The notes: generated by a model from the letters alone, not told the origin. DNA of 64,000 nt from Streptomyces populi (GCF_002911015.1 NZ_KZ626886.1:1-64000), one strand, 5' to 3'. Counted from the stretch's first letter, positions 44,658 to 52,927 are shown. Numbers and translations: made by a program.

Positions 44658-44663
44658 TAGCGT
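44658..44663 (+). promoter_or_regulatory. -10 box of a leaderless second rpf transcript
   Basis: The hexamer tagcgt at 44658-44663 ends 6 bases before the ATG at 44670. In Streptomyces a tagnnt at this spacing usually means that transcription starts at or next to the A of the start codon. No ribosome site is present. A convincing -35 element is not seen. Confidence 0.55.
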
Positions 44664-44669
44664 GGCGCG

Positions 44670-45404
44670 ATGTCCTTCATGCCGATCAGGCGGATTCCGC
44701 CGACCGCACGCACCGCGTCCGGGCTGCCGAGCGGACGCGCGCGGTACGCGGCCGCTGCCGCCGCCGTGCTGACCGTTCTCGTTCCCTGCGAGGCGAGAGC
44801 CGCGGCACCGCCCCCGCTCCCCGGTCCCGGGGCGGTCAGGGGAGCCCGCGACTGCGCGAACGAGGAGTGGCCCTGGGCCTGTCTCGCCGAGTGCGAGAGC
44901 GGCGGCCGCTGGCACGCGAACACCGGGAACGGCTACTACGGCGGGCTTCAGTTCCTTCAGTCCACCTGGGCCCGGTTCGACGGGCTCGCCTACGCCCCCC
45001 GCGCCGATCTCGCCACCCGCGCCCAGCAGATCAAGGTCGCGGAGAAGGTGCTGGCCGCCCAGGGCTGGGGCGCCTGGCCCGCCTGCTCCAGGTCGTACGG
45101 GCTGCAGGGCCCCTTCCACGTGGTGAAGACCGGCGAGACCCTCACGTCGATCGCCCGCAAGTACCGGGTGCAAGGCGGCTGGCAGACGCTCTACAACGTC
45201 AACAGGAACAAGATCGGCGGCAGCCCGGACCTGCTGGCCAAGGGCATCCGGCTCGTCATCCCGAAGGCCACGGGCGCCTCCCGTGCCGGGGCCCCCGCCC
45301 GGTCCGGTCCACACCTGGACCGGACGGTCCACAACCGGGCGGCCCACCACTCGAACCGGGCGGCCCACCGCTCCGCACCGTCGTCTCGGCGGCCTCCCCG
45401 CTGA
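44670..45404 (+). CDS. Second resuscitation-promoting factor with LysM domain
   Basis: This 244-residue secreted protein parallels its neighbour. The signal peptide spans about 1-45 (AAAAAAVLTVLVPC). The Rpf domain has LAECESGGRWHANTGNGYYG with catalytic E76 and the paired cysteines near C75 and WPACS. LysM follows (FHVVKTGETLTSIARKYR, RNKIGGSPDLLAKGIRLVIP). After residue 200 there is a His/Arg/Ser-rich tail (HNRAAHHSNRAAHRS) that overlaps the convergent LivF gene by 149 bases. ATG 44670 is probably leaderless; ATG 44682 is possible. It differs from the first copy outside the Rpf core and looks like an old duplicate. Confidence 0.93.
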   Translation: MSFMPIRRIPPTARTASGLPSGRARYAAAAAAVLTVLVPCEARAAAPPPLPGPGAVRGARDCANEEWPWACLAECESGGRWHANTGNGYYGGLQFLQSTWARFDGLAYAPRADLATRAQQIKVAEKVLAAQGWGAWPACSRSYGLQGPFHVVKTGETLTSIARKYRVQGGWQTLYNVNRNKIGGSPDLLAKGIRLVIPKATGASRAGAPARSGPHLDRTVHNRAAHHSNRAAHRSAPSSRRPPR

Positions 45405-46020
45405 ACACGACCGCGCCACGGCGCAGTTCGTGGACGTACGTCGTCCGGCCCGCCCGCTCGCGCAGCCCCGGTGGCAGCCGCTGTTCGGCGATCACCACAC
45501 ACGCGTCGAGAGCGCCCAGCAGCGCGTACGTCCGGGCCGCGACCGGCGGGGACATGCCCTGCGCGGGTTCGTCGACGAGCACCACGCGCGGGCGGGCGGA
45601 CAGGGCGCGGGCCAGGGCCAGCACGCGCTGCTCGCCGCCGGAGAGGGTGCCCGCGCGGCGGGCCAGGAGCGGCGCCAGCTGCGGGTAGGCCTCCAGGGCG
45701 GCGGGGAGGTCGGCCGCGCCGAGCTCCAGGTTCTCGCGGACGGTCAGCGAACCGAACACGGCCCGGCGCTCCGGGACGAGGCACAGCCCGCGCCGGGCCC
45801 GCTCGAACGCGGGCAGGCGCGTCACGTCGACACCGTCCCAGACGAGGGCGCCGGCCGACAGCGGAACCGCCCCGGCGAGGGCGCGCAGCGTGGTCGTACG
45901 GCCGGAGCCGTTGCGGCCCAGCAGTACGGTGAGACCGGGACCCGGGGCGACCAGGCTCACGCCGTGCAGGGCCTCCAGGGGGCCGTAGCGCACGCGCGCG
46001 TCGCGCAGGGCGATGCTCAT
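45256..46020 (-). CDS. LivF-type ABC transporter ATP-binding protein, Walker A Arg variant
   Basis: This 254-residue ATPase of the branched-chain amino-acid-type ABC system has signature LSGGEQRVLALARAL and Walker B VVLVDEPAQGM intact. Walker A, however, is GRNGSGRTTT, with Arg where Lys is expected (codon cgt). The C-terminal 45 residues are a Gly/Pro-rich tail that overlaps the convergent second rpf gene by 149 bases. ATG 46020 overlaps the stop of the upstream fusion gene (ATGA), so the two are co-translated. Substrate is unknown; LivF-type systems import branched amino acids, urea or short amides. Confidence 0.92.
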   Translation of the reverse strand: MSIALRDARVRYGPLEALHGVSLVAPGPGLTVLLGRNGSGRTTTLRALAGAVPLSAGALVWDGVDVTRLPAFERARRGLCLVPERRAVFGSLTVRENLELGAADLPAALEAYPQLAPLLARRAGTLSGGEQRVLALARALSARPRVVLVDEPAQGMSPPVAARTYALLGALDACVVIAEQRLPPGLRERAGRTTYVHELRRGAVVFSGEAAETTVRSGGPPGSSGGPPGCGPSGPGVDRTGRGPRHGRRPWPSG

Positions 46021-48887
46021 CCGCCGCTCCCCGGGTCCAGGACGCGGTCGGCGGGACCCGAGGCGACGATCCGCCCGGCCGTCATGACGTGGACGGTGTG
46101 GGCCAGGTCGGCCACCAGATCGAGATCGTGCTCGACCACCAGGAGGGCCGTGCCGTCCGCGGCCAGCGCCCGCAGCACCCGGGCCAGCGCACTCACCTCG
46201 CCGGTGTCGAGACCGGCCGCGGGTTCGTCGAGCAGCAGCACCCGGGGACTCCCGGCGAGCGCCCGGGCCAGTTCCACGCGGCGGAGCGTCCCGGTCGGCA
46301 GCCCCGCCGCGGGCAGCGACCGCACCGGCCCGTCCAGTCCGAGCAGCCGCAGCGCCCGTTCCGCCGCGCCCGGGTCGGCGATCCGGCCCTGCTCGGCGCC
46401 CACGCGCACGTTCTCGGCCACGGTCAGCGACGGGAAGACCGCCAGCTGCTGGAAGGTCCGCGCGATCCCCAGCCGCGTCCGCGCGTGCGCCGCCAGCCGG
46501 GTGACGTCCCGGCCCGCGAACAGCACCCGTCCGCCCGAGGGCCGCAGCGTCCCCGCGAGACAGTGGAAGAGGGTGCTCTTCCCGGCCCCGTTGGGTCCCA
46601 CGACCGCGGTGACCCGGCCCGGCGGGACGTCGAGGGTCACCCCGTCGAGAGCGGTGAATCCCCCGTAGGCGACACGGAGCCCCCGGGCGACGAGCGTCCC
46701 CGCGTCCGCGCCGCCGCGGAGAGCGGCTCCGGCCTTCCCCCGCCGTGACGGCCCGCCTCCGGTGCCCGGCGGCCTCCCCGCGCCGGCCGGTGGGGCGGGT
46801 TCCGGACGGGGGCCTGTCGGCAGGGACCGGGCCGGGTGCGATCCGGTCTCCCGGACGGTGTCCGGTCCCGTGCGCGGGGCCGCCGGGGTGGGCCGCGGGT
46901 GCGGTCCGCTTCCCCGGCCGGTTCCCGGCGGTGCGGCGGGGACCGGGTGCGGTCGGGGGCGCCCGCCGGTGCCGGTCGTCGCCACGGCCTCCACCGCGGG
47001 CGGTGGCGCGAGCGGCCCGGGCCGCCCTCCGGTGGCGGTGCGCAGGTGTCGGCGGGCGCCGAGCCCCACGGGGGTCAGGGTCGCCCGGCGCTCGGGGCGG
47101 AGCCGGGACACCGCCGCGCGCAGCGCCTCGTACGGGCCCTCGGGAAAGCGGCCGACGAGGACGGCGAGGAGGCCGATCAGAGCGGCGGCCACCCCGCCGC
47201 GGGCCCCCGCGTCGAGCCCGACCAGCAGGGCGGCGGCGACGAGCGCGCCGAGGACGCTGTCGGCGCCGAGCACGACGACCGCCGCGAACCAGAGCAGACT
47301 CCGGACCGGGTCGTACTCGGTGGCGTCGAAGGCGCGCAGACCCATGCCGAGCATGCCGCCGCCCAGCGCGGCCAGCGCGGCCCCCGCGACGAACGCGGTC
47401 AGTTTCAGGGCCGGGACGCGGACGCCCGCCGCCGAGGCGCCCGCCTCGTGGTCCCGCAGGGCGGCCAGGGCGCGGCCCGGCCGGCCCCGGCGCAGCGTGT
47501 GCGCGGCGAGCAGGGCGGCGGCCAGCAGGACGAGTTCGAGCACGTAGTACGCGCGGTCCCCGCCGAATCCGGCCGGGCGGTCCAGGGACAGTCCGGCCAC
47601 CGCGTACGGCTGCTCGAAGACGAACCGGCTGACGCCCACGCCCACCGCGAAGGTGGCCACCGCGAGCGCCAGGCCGTGCCGTCCGATGGCCGGCCACCCG
47701 GTCAGCACGCCGAGCGGGGCCACCAGGAGCACGGCCACCGCCAGCGCGGCCAGCTCGGGCAGCCGCGGCAGCCCCGGGAACCGGCCCGCGGCCAGCAGCG
47801 CCGTGAACAGGGCGCCCAGACCGGCGTACGCGGCCTGTCCCAGCGAGATCTGGCCGCCACGGCCGGTGACCACGACCAGCGACAGCAGGACGACACCGAG
47901 CGCGGGCACCTGCACCGACGTGTGCAGGTCCGAGCCCGCGAACCCGAGGGGCAGCAGGAACAGCACGACGGCCACCGGCCAGGCCCCGGGCGGCGTCGCC
48001 GCGCGCACCGTCACCGGGCGGGGGAGCGCGTCACGGGTGCCGATGCCGGGCAGGACGAGCGCGGCGACGAGCAGCGCGACCACGAAGAGGTTGGCGCCGA
48101 CCGCCAGGAGCAGCGGCTCCGCCCAGCCCGAGGGGTGCAGCCGGGTCAGCTGGCTCTGGGCGACACCGATGCCGAGCGCGACCACGACGGCGACGGGCAG
48201 ACTGCGCATCCGGGCCGCCACGGCGACCGCCATCACCTCGATGACGAGCAGCGGCAGGCCGTACGGGTCGAGCCGCACGTACGGCGCGAGGAGCACGCCC
48301 GTCAGACCCGCCGTGAACGAGCCGAAGGCCCAGCCCGCCGCGGCCACCCGGTCCGCGTCGACACCGCCGAGCACCGCGAGCGGGCGGTCGTCGACGACCG
48401 CCCGCAGCTCCGTGCCGAAGCGGGTCCGGCGCGTCACCGCGCCCACGCCCGCGGCCAGTGCGACGGCCACCGCCAATTGCCGCCACGGGTCGGCCGGCAC
48501 CAGCGTCGGCGCGTCCGTCCGCGCGCCCGTGCCCCACACGAGCGCCGCCCCGCCGACCAGCAGGACGAAGACCCCGATGCTCGCGACCAGGGTCCGCGCC
48601 GGGTCGCCGCCGAGGAGGGACAGCGGCCGGAACACGAAGCGTTCCAGGACCAGCCCGATCGCCGGGGCCACCAGCAGCAGGGTCACCGAGGCGCCGAGCG
48701 CGAGCGGCCAGCCCCACTCGACCGTGAACTGGCGCAGCAGATACGCGCACACCATCGCGATCGCCCCGTGCGCGAAGTTGAGCACCCCGGTGGCCCGGTG
48801 GGTGACGATCAGCCCGATCCCGGTGAGCGCGGCGGCGGAGCCGATCGAGAGACCGGCGAGGGTGAGGTCGTACGTCAGCGAGGACAT
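46017..48887 (-). CDS. LivH-LivM-LivG fusion: two permeases and one ATPase in one chain
   Basis: This is a single 956-residue protein in one frame. Residues about 1-285 are a LivH-type permease (NFAHGAIAMVCAYLLRQF), about 295-595 a LivM-type permease (GRGGQISLGQAAYAGLGALF), about 595-725 a Pro/Gly/Thr-rich linker, and about 725-956 the LivG-type ATPase. In the ATPase, Walker A GPNGAGKST is near 765, the signature is degenerate (LPTGTLRRVELARAL), and Walker B is LLLDEPAAGLD. These parts are normally three genes. ATG 48887 overlaps the upstream stop by one base; the stop overlaps livF by 3 nt. Its matching binding protein is encoded divergently at 50191. The linker could allow the ATPase to reach either permease. 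Confidence 0.92.
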   Translation of the reverse strand: MSSLTYDLTLAGLSIGSAAALTGIGLIVTHRATGVLNFAHGAIAMVCAYLLRQFTVEWGWPLALGASVTLLLVAPAIGLVLERFVFRPLSLLGGDPARTLVASIGVFVLLVGGAALVWGTGARTDAPTLVPADPWRQLAVAVALAAGVGAVTRRTRFGTELRAVVDDRPLAVLGGVDADRVAAAGWAFGSFTAGLTGVLLAPYVRLDPYGLPLLVIEVMAVAVAARMRSLPVAVVVALGIGVAQSQLTRLHPSGWAEPLLLAVGANLFVVALLVAALVLPGIGTRDALPRPVTVRAATPPGAWPVAVVLFLLPLGFAGSDLHTSVQVPALGVVLLSLVVVTGRGGQISLGQAAYAGLGALFTALLAAGRFPGLPRLPELAALAVAVLLVAPLGVLTGWPAIGRHGLALAVATFAVGVGVSRFVFEQPYAVAGLSLDRPAGFGGDRAYYVLELVLLAAALLAAHTLRRGRPGRALAALRDHEAGASAAGVRVPALKLTAFVAGAALAALGGGMLGMGLRAFDATEYDPVRSLLWFAAVVVLGADSVLGALVAAALLVGLDAGARGGVAAALIGLLAVLVGRFPEGPYEALRAAVSRLRPERRATLTPVGLGARRHLRTATGGRPGPLAPPPAVEAVATTGTGGRPRPHPVPAAPPGTGRGSGPHPRPTPAAPRTGPDTVRETGSHPARSLPTGPRPEPAPPAGAGRPPGTGGGPSRRGKAGAALRGGADAGTLVARGLRVAYGGFTALDGVTLDVPPGRVTAVVGPNGAGKSTLFHCLAGTLRPSGGRVLFAGRDVTRLAAHARTRLGIARTFQQLAVFPSLTVAENVRVGAEQGRIADPGAAERALRLLGLDGPVRSLPAAGLPTGTLRRVELARALAGSPRVLLLDEPAAGLDTGEVSALARVLRALAADGTALLVVEHDLDLVADLAHTVHVMTAGRIVASGPADRVLDPGSGG

Positions 48888-49495
48888 CAGCCGTCCGGGG
48901 CGGTGGGCGGACGTTCCGGGGAGGGCGGGCCGTCGGGCTCCGACGGGCGGTCGGGCGCGGAGGGCCGTTCGACGAGGGGCGGGCCGCCGGGGGAGGGGGA
49001 GGGAGGCCCGTCGCCGGAGGGGGCGTCCCCGGCGTCGGGTTCGCAGATCGGGCACGGCCCCAGGTCCCCGCTCGCGAGGACACGCGAGTCGGCCGGCACG
49101 GCCTCCGGTTTGCCCGCGACCAGGGGGCAGTCCGCGCGGTGGTACAGGGTGCCGCCGGGCACCATGAGGAGGCTGCCGCTCACGGCCACCGCCGCGGCCG
49201 CCGCGGGTCCCGGTTCCCCGTCCTCGGCGGACCCGGCGGCCACCAGCAGTCCGTACAGCTCCTCCACACGGGCCGCGGCCGACGCGTCCCTGCCGTGGGC
49301 GAGGAGCACCGCCCCGGCGATGATCAGCGCGGCACCGGGCACCGTGCAGGAGGCGAGGTAGGGGAGCTGGCGTTCCGCGTACCGCTCGCCCGAGATGCCG
49401 TACCAGCCGATGACGCACAACACCGCCCCGGCGGCCAGGGCGGCCCAGCCGGCCCACAGGACGGGGCGCGCGCTCCACGGTCGAGTTGTCCGCAT
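48887..49495 (-). CDS. Small two-helix membrane protein of the Liv-like operon
   Basis: This 202-residue protein has two membrane helices near the N-terminus (AGWAALAAGAVLCVIGWYG and VPGAALIIAGAVLLAHG). A soluble region follows, with VPGGTLYHRADCPLVAG, LASGDLGPCPICEPD (a CxxC pair), and a 45-residue Pro/Ser/Asp-rich tail. The cysteines C-x-x-C and the earlier DC could bind a metal. ATG 49495 is chosen because the family-like start MRTTRPWS follows; the frame is open to 49576. It is the first gene of the liv-like operon and overlaps the fusion gene start by one base. No family is recognised. Confidence 0.82.
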   Translation of the reverse strand: MRTTRPWSARPVLWAGWAALAAGAVLCVIGWYGISGERYAERQLPYLASCTVPGAALIIAGAVLLAHGRDASAAARVEELYGLLVAAGSAEDGEPGPAAAAAVAVSGSLLMVPGGTLYHRADCPLVAGKPEAVPADSRVLASGDLGPCPICEPDAGDAPSGDGPPSPSPGGPPLVERPSAPDRPSEPDGPPSPERPPTAPDG

Positions 49496-49617
49496 CCGGA
49501 CTCCCACACGTCGGGTATCTGTCCATGTCAGCCGATGGCTTGCACTATGCCTCCCGGAAGCTGACCCTGAAAGCACCGGGCGCTTTTGGCCCGGACCGAC
49601 ACCCGGTGGTGAGCCAG

Positions 49618-50184
49618 ATGGTTCTCGGGAGCGACCTCAGGCGGGGGAACGCCAGAAGCGAGCGCGGGCGGGGACACGTCAGGGGGGTGGCCGTGGCGGC
49701 GGTACTCGTCCTCGCGGCGGCCCTCACGGCGTGCAGCGACGACAACGGCGGCGGGAGTTCCGCGTCGCCCACACCCTCGGTGGAACACTCCACCAGTGTG
49801 CCGCCCGCCACGGCTCCGGCCGACCCGGCGGCGGCCCAGAAGGAGATCGAGCAGAACTGGGAGAAGTTCTTCGACCCGTCCGTCTCCGCGCAGGAGAAGC
49901 AGGCCCTCCTGGAGAACGGCGACCAGCTGGCCCCGGTGTTGCAGGGCTTCAACGGCGACCAGCGCGGTCGGCAGGTGAAGGCCGACGTGCAGAAGATCGA
50001 GTTCACCTCGCCGACCGAGGCGGACGTGACCTACACGCTGACCCTGAAGGGCGCCACCGCCCTGCCGAACGCCTCCGGCACGGCCGTCGAGCAGAACGGC
50101 ACCTGGAAGGTCTCCGCCAAAACGCTCTGCGCGCTGGTCCAGCTGAGCGGCAACGCCTCGGCGAGCCCCGTCCCGGGCTGCTGA
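49618..50184 (+). CDS. Secreted lipoprotein, MTB12-like
   Basis: This 188-residue lipoprotein has an Arg-rich n-region, hydrophobic core VAVAAVLVLAAALTAC and a lipobox cysteine. A Ser/Thr/Pro-rich linker follows, then a folded domain of about 110 residues beginning AQKEIEQNWEKFFDPSVSA and including GFNGDQRGRQVKADVQ and ADVTYTLTLKG. This resembles the low-molecular-weight antigen MTB12 of mycobacteria (from memory); its role is unknown. The start is uncertain: ATG 49618 gives a normal signal, while GTG 49693 would leave a signal without basic residues. It lies divergent to the liv-like operon and 6 bases before the binding-protein gene. Confidence 0.85.
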   Translation: MVLGSDLRRGNARSERGRGHVRGVAVAAVLVLAAALTACSDDNGGGSSASPTPSVEHSTSVPPATAPADPAAAQKEIEQNWEKFFDPSVSAQEKQALLENGDQLAPVLQGFNGDQRGRQVKADVQKIEFTSPTEADVTYTLTLKGATALPNASGTAVEQNGTWKVSAKTLCALVQLSGNASASPVPGC

Positions 50185-50190
50185 CCGGCG

Positions 50191-51471
50191 GTGCGGCGCA
50201 CAGCGGCCGGCGCCGCCGTCGCGGGCCTGCTGCTCCTGATCGGCACGGCCTGCGGCAGCCGGCTCCCCGAGAGCGACTTCGAGGGCCGCGCCACGCCCAC
50301 GCCCCCGCAGTCCGCGGCGCCGATCCGCGTCGGCGTCATCAGCAGCGCCACCAGCCCCGTCGGCGGCTCCGCCTTCACCGGACCGCGTGACGGGGCGAAG
50401 GCCTTCTTCGACCGGCTCGACGCCGGGGGCGGCATCGGCGGACGGCGGGTCGAGGTGCGGACGTGCGACGACGGAGGCAGCGGCGTCGGCAACAACGAGT
50501 GCGTGCACCGGCTCGTCGACGAGGACGAGGTCGTCGCCCTCGTCGCCACCACCGCCCTCGACTACGCGGGCGCCCCCCAGGTGTCCCGCGCGGGCGTGCC
50601 CGACATCGGTGGCCAGCCCATCGGGGCCGCGTACGACACCTATCCGCACCTGTACGGGATCTACGGCAGCCTCGCGCCGCGCGACGGCACGCCCGGCTGG
50701 AACGGCGAGCTGTACGGAGGCACCGAGGTGTACCGCTACTTCAAGCGGGTCCAGGGCGCCCGGACGGCCGCCGTCGTCTCCTACAACCAGTCCGCCTCCG
50801 CCGCCTACGCCCGCCTCGTCGTCCAGGGGCTCGAGGCCGAGGGCTACCGGGTCGTCCCGGAACAGGTCGACTTCGCGCTGCCCGACTTCCGCGCGGCCGC
50901 GGCCGATCTGAAGGCGCAGGGCGCCGACCTGGTCTTCGACGCCCTCGACACCCACGGCAACGCCCAGCTCTGCAAGGCCATGGACGACGTCGGCGCCCGG
51001 GTCACCGCCAAGGTGACCAACGTCCAGAACTGGACGTCCACCGTGCCCGAGGACTACAAGGACGCACCGCGCTGCCGCAACGCGCTGTGGGCCACGGGGG
51101 CGAGCCGCAACTACGAGGACGTCGGCGACCCGGCCGTCCGGGAGTTCCGCGACGCGACCGGACAGCTGCCGGTCCACTCGCAGTGGCAGCTGGAGGGATG
51201 GGCCGCGGCACGGTGGTTCACGGACGCGGCGAAGTCCTGCCCCCCGTCGGGCGTCACCCGGGCCTGCGTCGACGCGTTCATGAACCGGGGCGAGTCCTAC
51301 ACCGCGGGCGGGCTGCTGATCCCCGTCACCTACGAGCGGCTGGCCGAGCCGCCGAAGACGCGCCGGACCTGCCTGTCGGTGGCCCGCTGGCGCGACGGCA
51401 GGGGCTGGGTCACCCAGGGCGACATGAACACGAACTGCTTCGACGTGCCGCAGATCGCCTACCGCCCGTGA
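50191..51471 (+). CDS. ABC transporter substrate-binding lipoprotein (LivJ/branched-chain type)
   Basis: This 426-residue lipoprotein has its lipobox at LIGTAC (C21) and the receptor-family fold seen in LivJ, urea and amide-binding proteins. It opens with RVGVISSATSPVGGSAFTGP, then GAKAFFDRLDAGGGIGGRRV, AYDTYPHLYGIYGSLAP, VVSYNQSASAAYARLVVQGL and an AADLKAQGADLVFDAL helix. It is the expected ligand receptor of the LivHMG/LivF transporter encoded divergently. GTG 50191 lies 6 bases after the MTB12-like stop and has a weak ribosome site, so it is probably translated from the same message. The ligand is unknown. Confidence 0.92.
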   Translation: MRRTAAGAAVAGLLLLIGTACGSRLPESDFEGRATPTPPQSAAPIRVGVISSATSPVGGSAFTGPRDGAKAFFDRLDAGGGIGGRRVEVRTCDDGGSGVGNNECVHRLVDEDEVVALVATTALDYAGAPQVSRAGVPDIGGQPIGAAYDTYPHLYGIYGSLAPRDGTPGWNGELYGGTEVYRYFKRVQGARTAAVVSYNQSASAAYARLVVQGLEAEGYRVVPEQVDFALPDFRAAAADLKAQGADLVFDALDTHGNAQLCKAMDDVGARVTAKVTNVQNWTSTVPEDYKDAPRCRNALWATGASRNYEDVGDPAVREFRDATGQLPVHSQWQLEGWAAARWFTDAAKSCPPSGVTRACVDAFMNRGESYTAGGLLIPVTYERLAEPPKTRRTCLSVARWRDGRGWVTQGDMNTNCFDVPQIAYRP

Positions 51472-51506
51472 GGAGCGCGAAGAGACCGGCGTGATCCCGT
51501 TCCCTC

Positions 51507-51525
51507 GCGGACAGTAACTGTCCGC
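51507..51525 (+). promoter_or_regulatory. Palindromic operator upstream of the WYL regulator
   Basis: The 19-mer gcggacagtaactgtccgc is a perfect palindrome with 9-bp arms around a central a. It lies 23 bases upstream of the regulator ATG, and a cagact at 51535-51540 could be the -10 of a near-leaderless transcript. Autoregulation by the WYL protein is the simplest reading. Confidence 0.7.
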
Positions 51526-51547
51526 AAGGGCTGGCAGACTCGGCGGC

Positions 51548-52564
51548 ATGTTGGAGACCTCCGCACGACTGCTGCGCCTGCTCTCGCTGTTGCAGGCCCA
51601 CCGCGAATGGTCGGGCGCGGACCTCGCCGGGCGGCTGGGCGTCACCGCGCGCACGATCCGCCGCGACGTGGAGCGGCTGCGCGAGCTGGGCTATCCCGTC
51701 AACGCCAGCCCGGGCACGGGCGGCGGTTACCAGCTCGGCGCGGGGGCCGAGCTGCCGCCGCTGCTCCTGGACGACGACGAGGCCGTCGCGGTGGCCGTGG
51801 GACTGCGCACGGCGGCCGGGCAGGGCATCGAGGGCATCGGCGACTCCTCCGTACGTGCCCTCGCCAAACTGGAGCAGGTCCTGCCGAACCGGCTGCGGCG
51901 CAGGGTCGGCGCGCTCAACGCCTTCACCGTGCCGATGCTGCGCGGCCGGCAGACCTCCGCCGTCGACCCCACCGTCCTCACCGAGCTGGCCAACGCGTGC
52001 CGCGACAGCGAGCGGCTGCGTTTCGAGTACCGCGACCACGGGGGCTCCACCACGCGCCGGACCGTCGAGCCGTACCGGCTGGTGTGCACCGAGCGCCGCT
52101 GGTACCTGGTCGCCTGGGACGTCGACCGCGGGGACTGGCGCACGTTCCGAGCCGACCGCATCACGCCCCGGCCGCCGCACGGACCGCGCTTCACGCCCCG
52201 TACGCCACCCGCCGAGAACCTGGCCGAGTACGTCTCCCGGGGCGTCTCCACCGGCGCGTACGCCACGAACGCCGTCGTCCGGCTGCTGGTGCCGCTGGAG
52301 GAGGCCGCCGCGCGGCTCTCGCCCCATGACGGGACCCTGGAGGCCTCGGGCGACGACAGCTGTCTCCTGCGCACCGGGGCGGCGAGCCTCGACGTCATGG
52401 TCGTCCACGTGCTGATGCTGGGCTTCGAGTTCGAGATCCTGGAGCCCGCCGGGCTCGGCGACGTGATCAGGACGGCCCGGGACCGGCTGTCCCGGGCGCT
52501 GGAGAGACAGGGGTCCGAGAGGCCGGGGCCCGAGGGGGTGCCGGGCACGGTCCGGGTGCCGTAG
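51548..52564 (+). CDS. WYL-domain transcriptional regulator
   Basis: This 338-residue regulator has an N-terminal helix-turn-helix of the HTH_11/DeoR-like kind (WSGADLAGRLGVTARTIRRD, residues 21-40). A middle region leads to the WYL domain (about 150-220; EPYRLVCTERRWYLVAWDVD, then FRADRI) and a C-terminal extension. WYL proteins bind nucleotides, nucleic acids or other ligands and often control defence or stress genes. ATG 51548 follows a palindromic operator; no target gene cluster is adjacent, so it may control itself and distant genes. Confidence 0.93.
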   Translation: MLETSARLLRLLSLLQAHREWSGADLAGRLGVTARTIRRDVERLRELGYPVNASPGTGGGYQLGAGAELPPLLLDDDEAVAVAVGLRTAAGQGIEGIGDSSVRALAKLEQVLPNRLRRRVGALNAFTVPMLRGRQTSAVDPTVLTELANACRDSERLRFEYRDHGGSTTRRTVEPYRLVCTERRWYLVAWDVDRGDWRTFRADRITPRPPHGPRFTPRTPPAENLAEYVSRGVSTGAYATNAVVRLLVPLEEAAARLSPHDGTLEASGDDSCLLRTGAASLDVMVVHVLMLGFEFEILEPAGLGDVIRTARDRLSRALERQGSERPGPEGVPGTVRVP

Positions 52565-52927
52565 CGGAAGTCCCGGGTGCCGACGGCGCCCGTGCGGGGG
52601 TTCTGTGCTCGAAGCGTGTATTTCCTATGCGGCGTCAGCTTCCGGGGTGCGGGACGGAATCGGAGGGGCCGGAATGCAAAAGCGTCACCGAGCGTGCGCC
52701 GACGCTCCGCTCCGCACATTTCACAGGTCTATTCGCCGCGTCCGGACGCCGACTCCGAATTACGTTCGAAGGCGTGCGGAACGCGGAAGGAGTCCCTCGC
52801 GGGAGTGATGGAGTTCGGCGAAACACATGTCGTGATCCTGTGACAGAAGCGTGACCGGCGGGGGACAGACGCCGCTCGGCCGCCGATCGGCCTTCCACCG
52901 CCGGGGCGCGCCGCCTAACGTGGCGGC
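52565..52927 (+). other. 363-bp intergenic region before the I78 inhibitor gene
   Basis: Several short open frames occur here but none has a ribosome site with good codon use. The stretch is less GC-rich than coding DNA (for example gtgtatttcctatgcggc and cgaattacgttcgaagg). A -10 box taacgt (52916-52921) lies 6 bases before the ATG at 52928, consistent with a leaderless message for the following gene. No other structure is seen. Confidence 0.5.

Noticed and set aside
46017..49526. The LivHMG fusion extended to 1169 residues
   Set aside because: The upstream part is antisense-frame or out-of-frame relative to the two-helix membrane protein gene (48887-49495), and the LivH N-terminus MSSLTYDL begins at 48887.
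52577..52843. An 88-residue open frame in the gap before the I78 inhibitor gene
   Set aside because: It has no ribosome site, poor third-position GC and overlapping frames of similar length; no family features.
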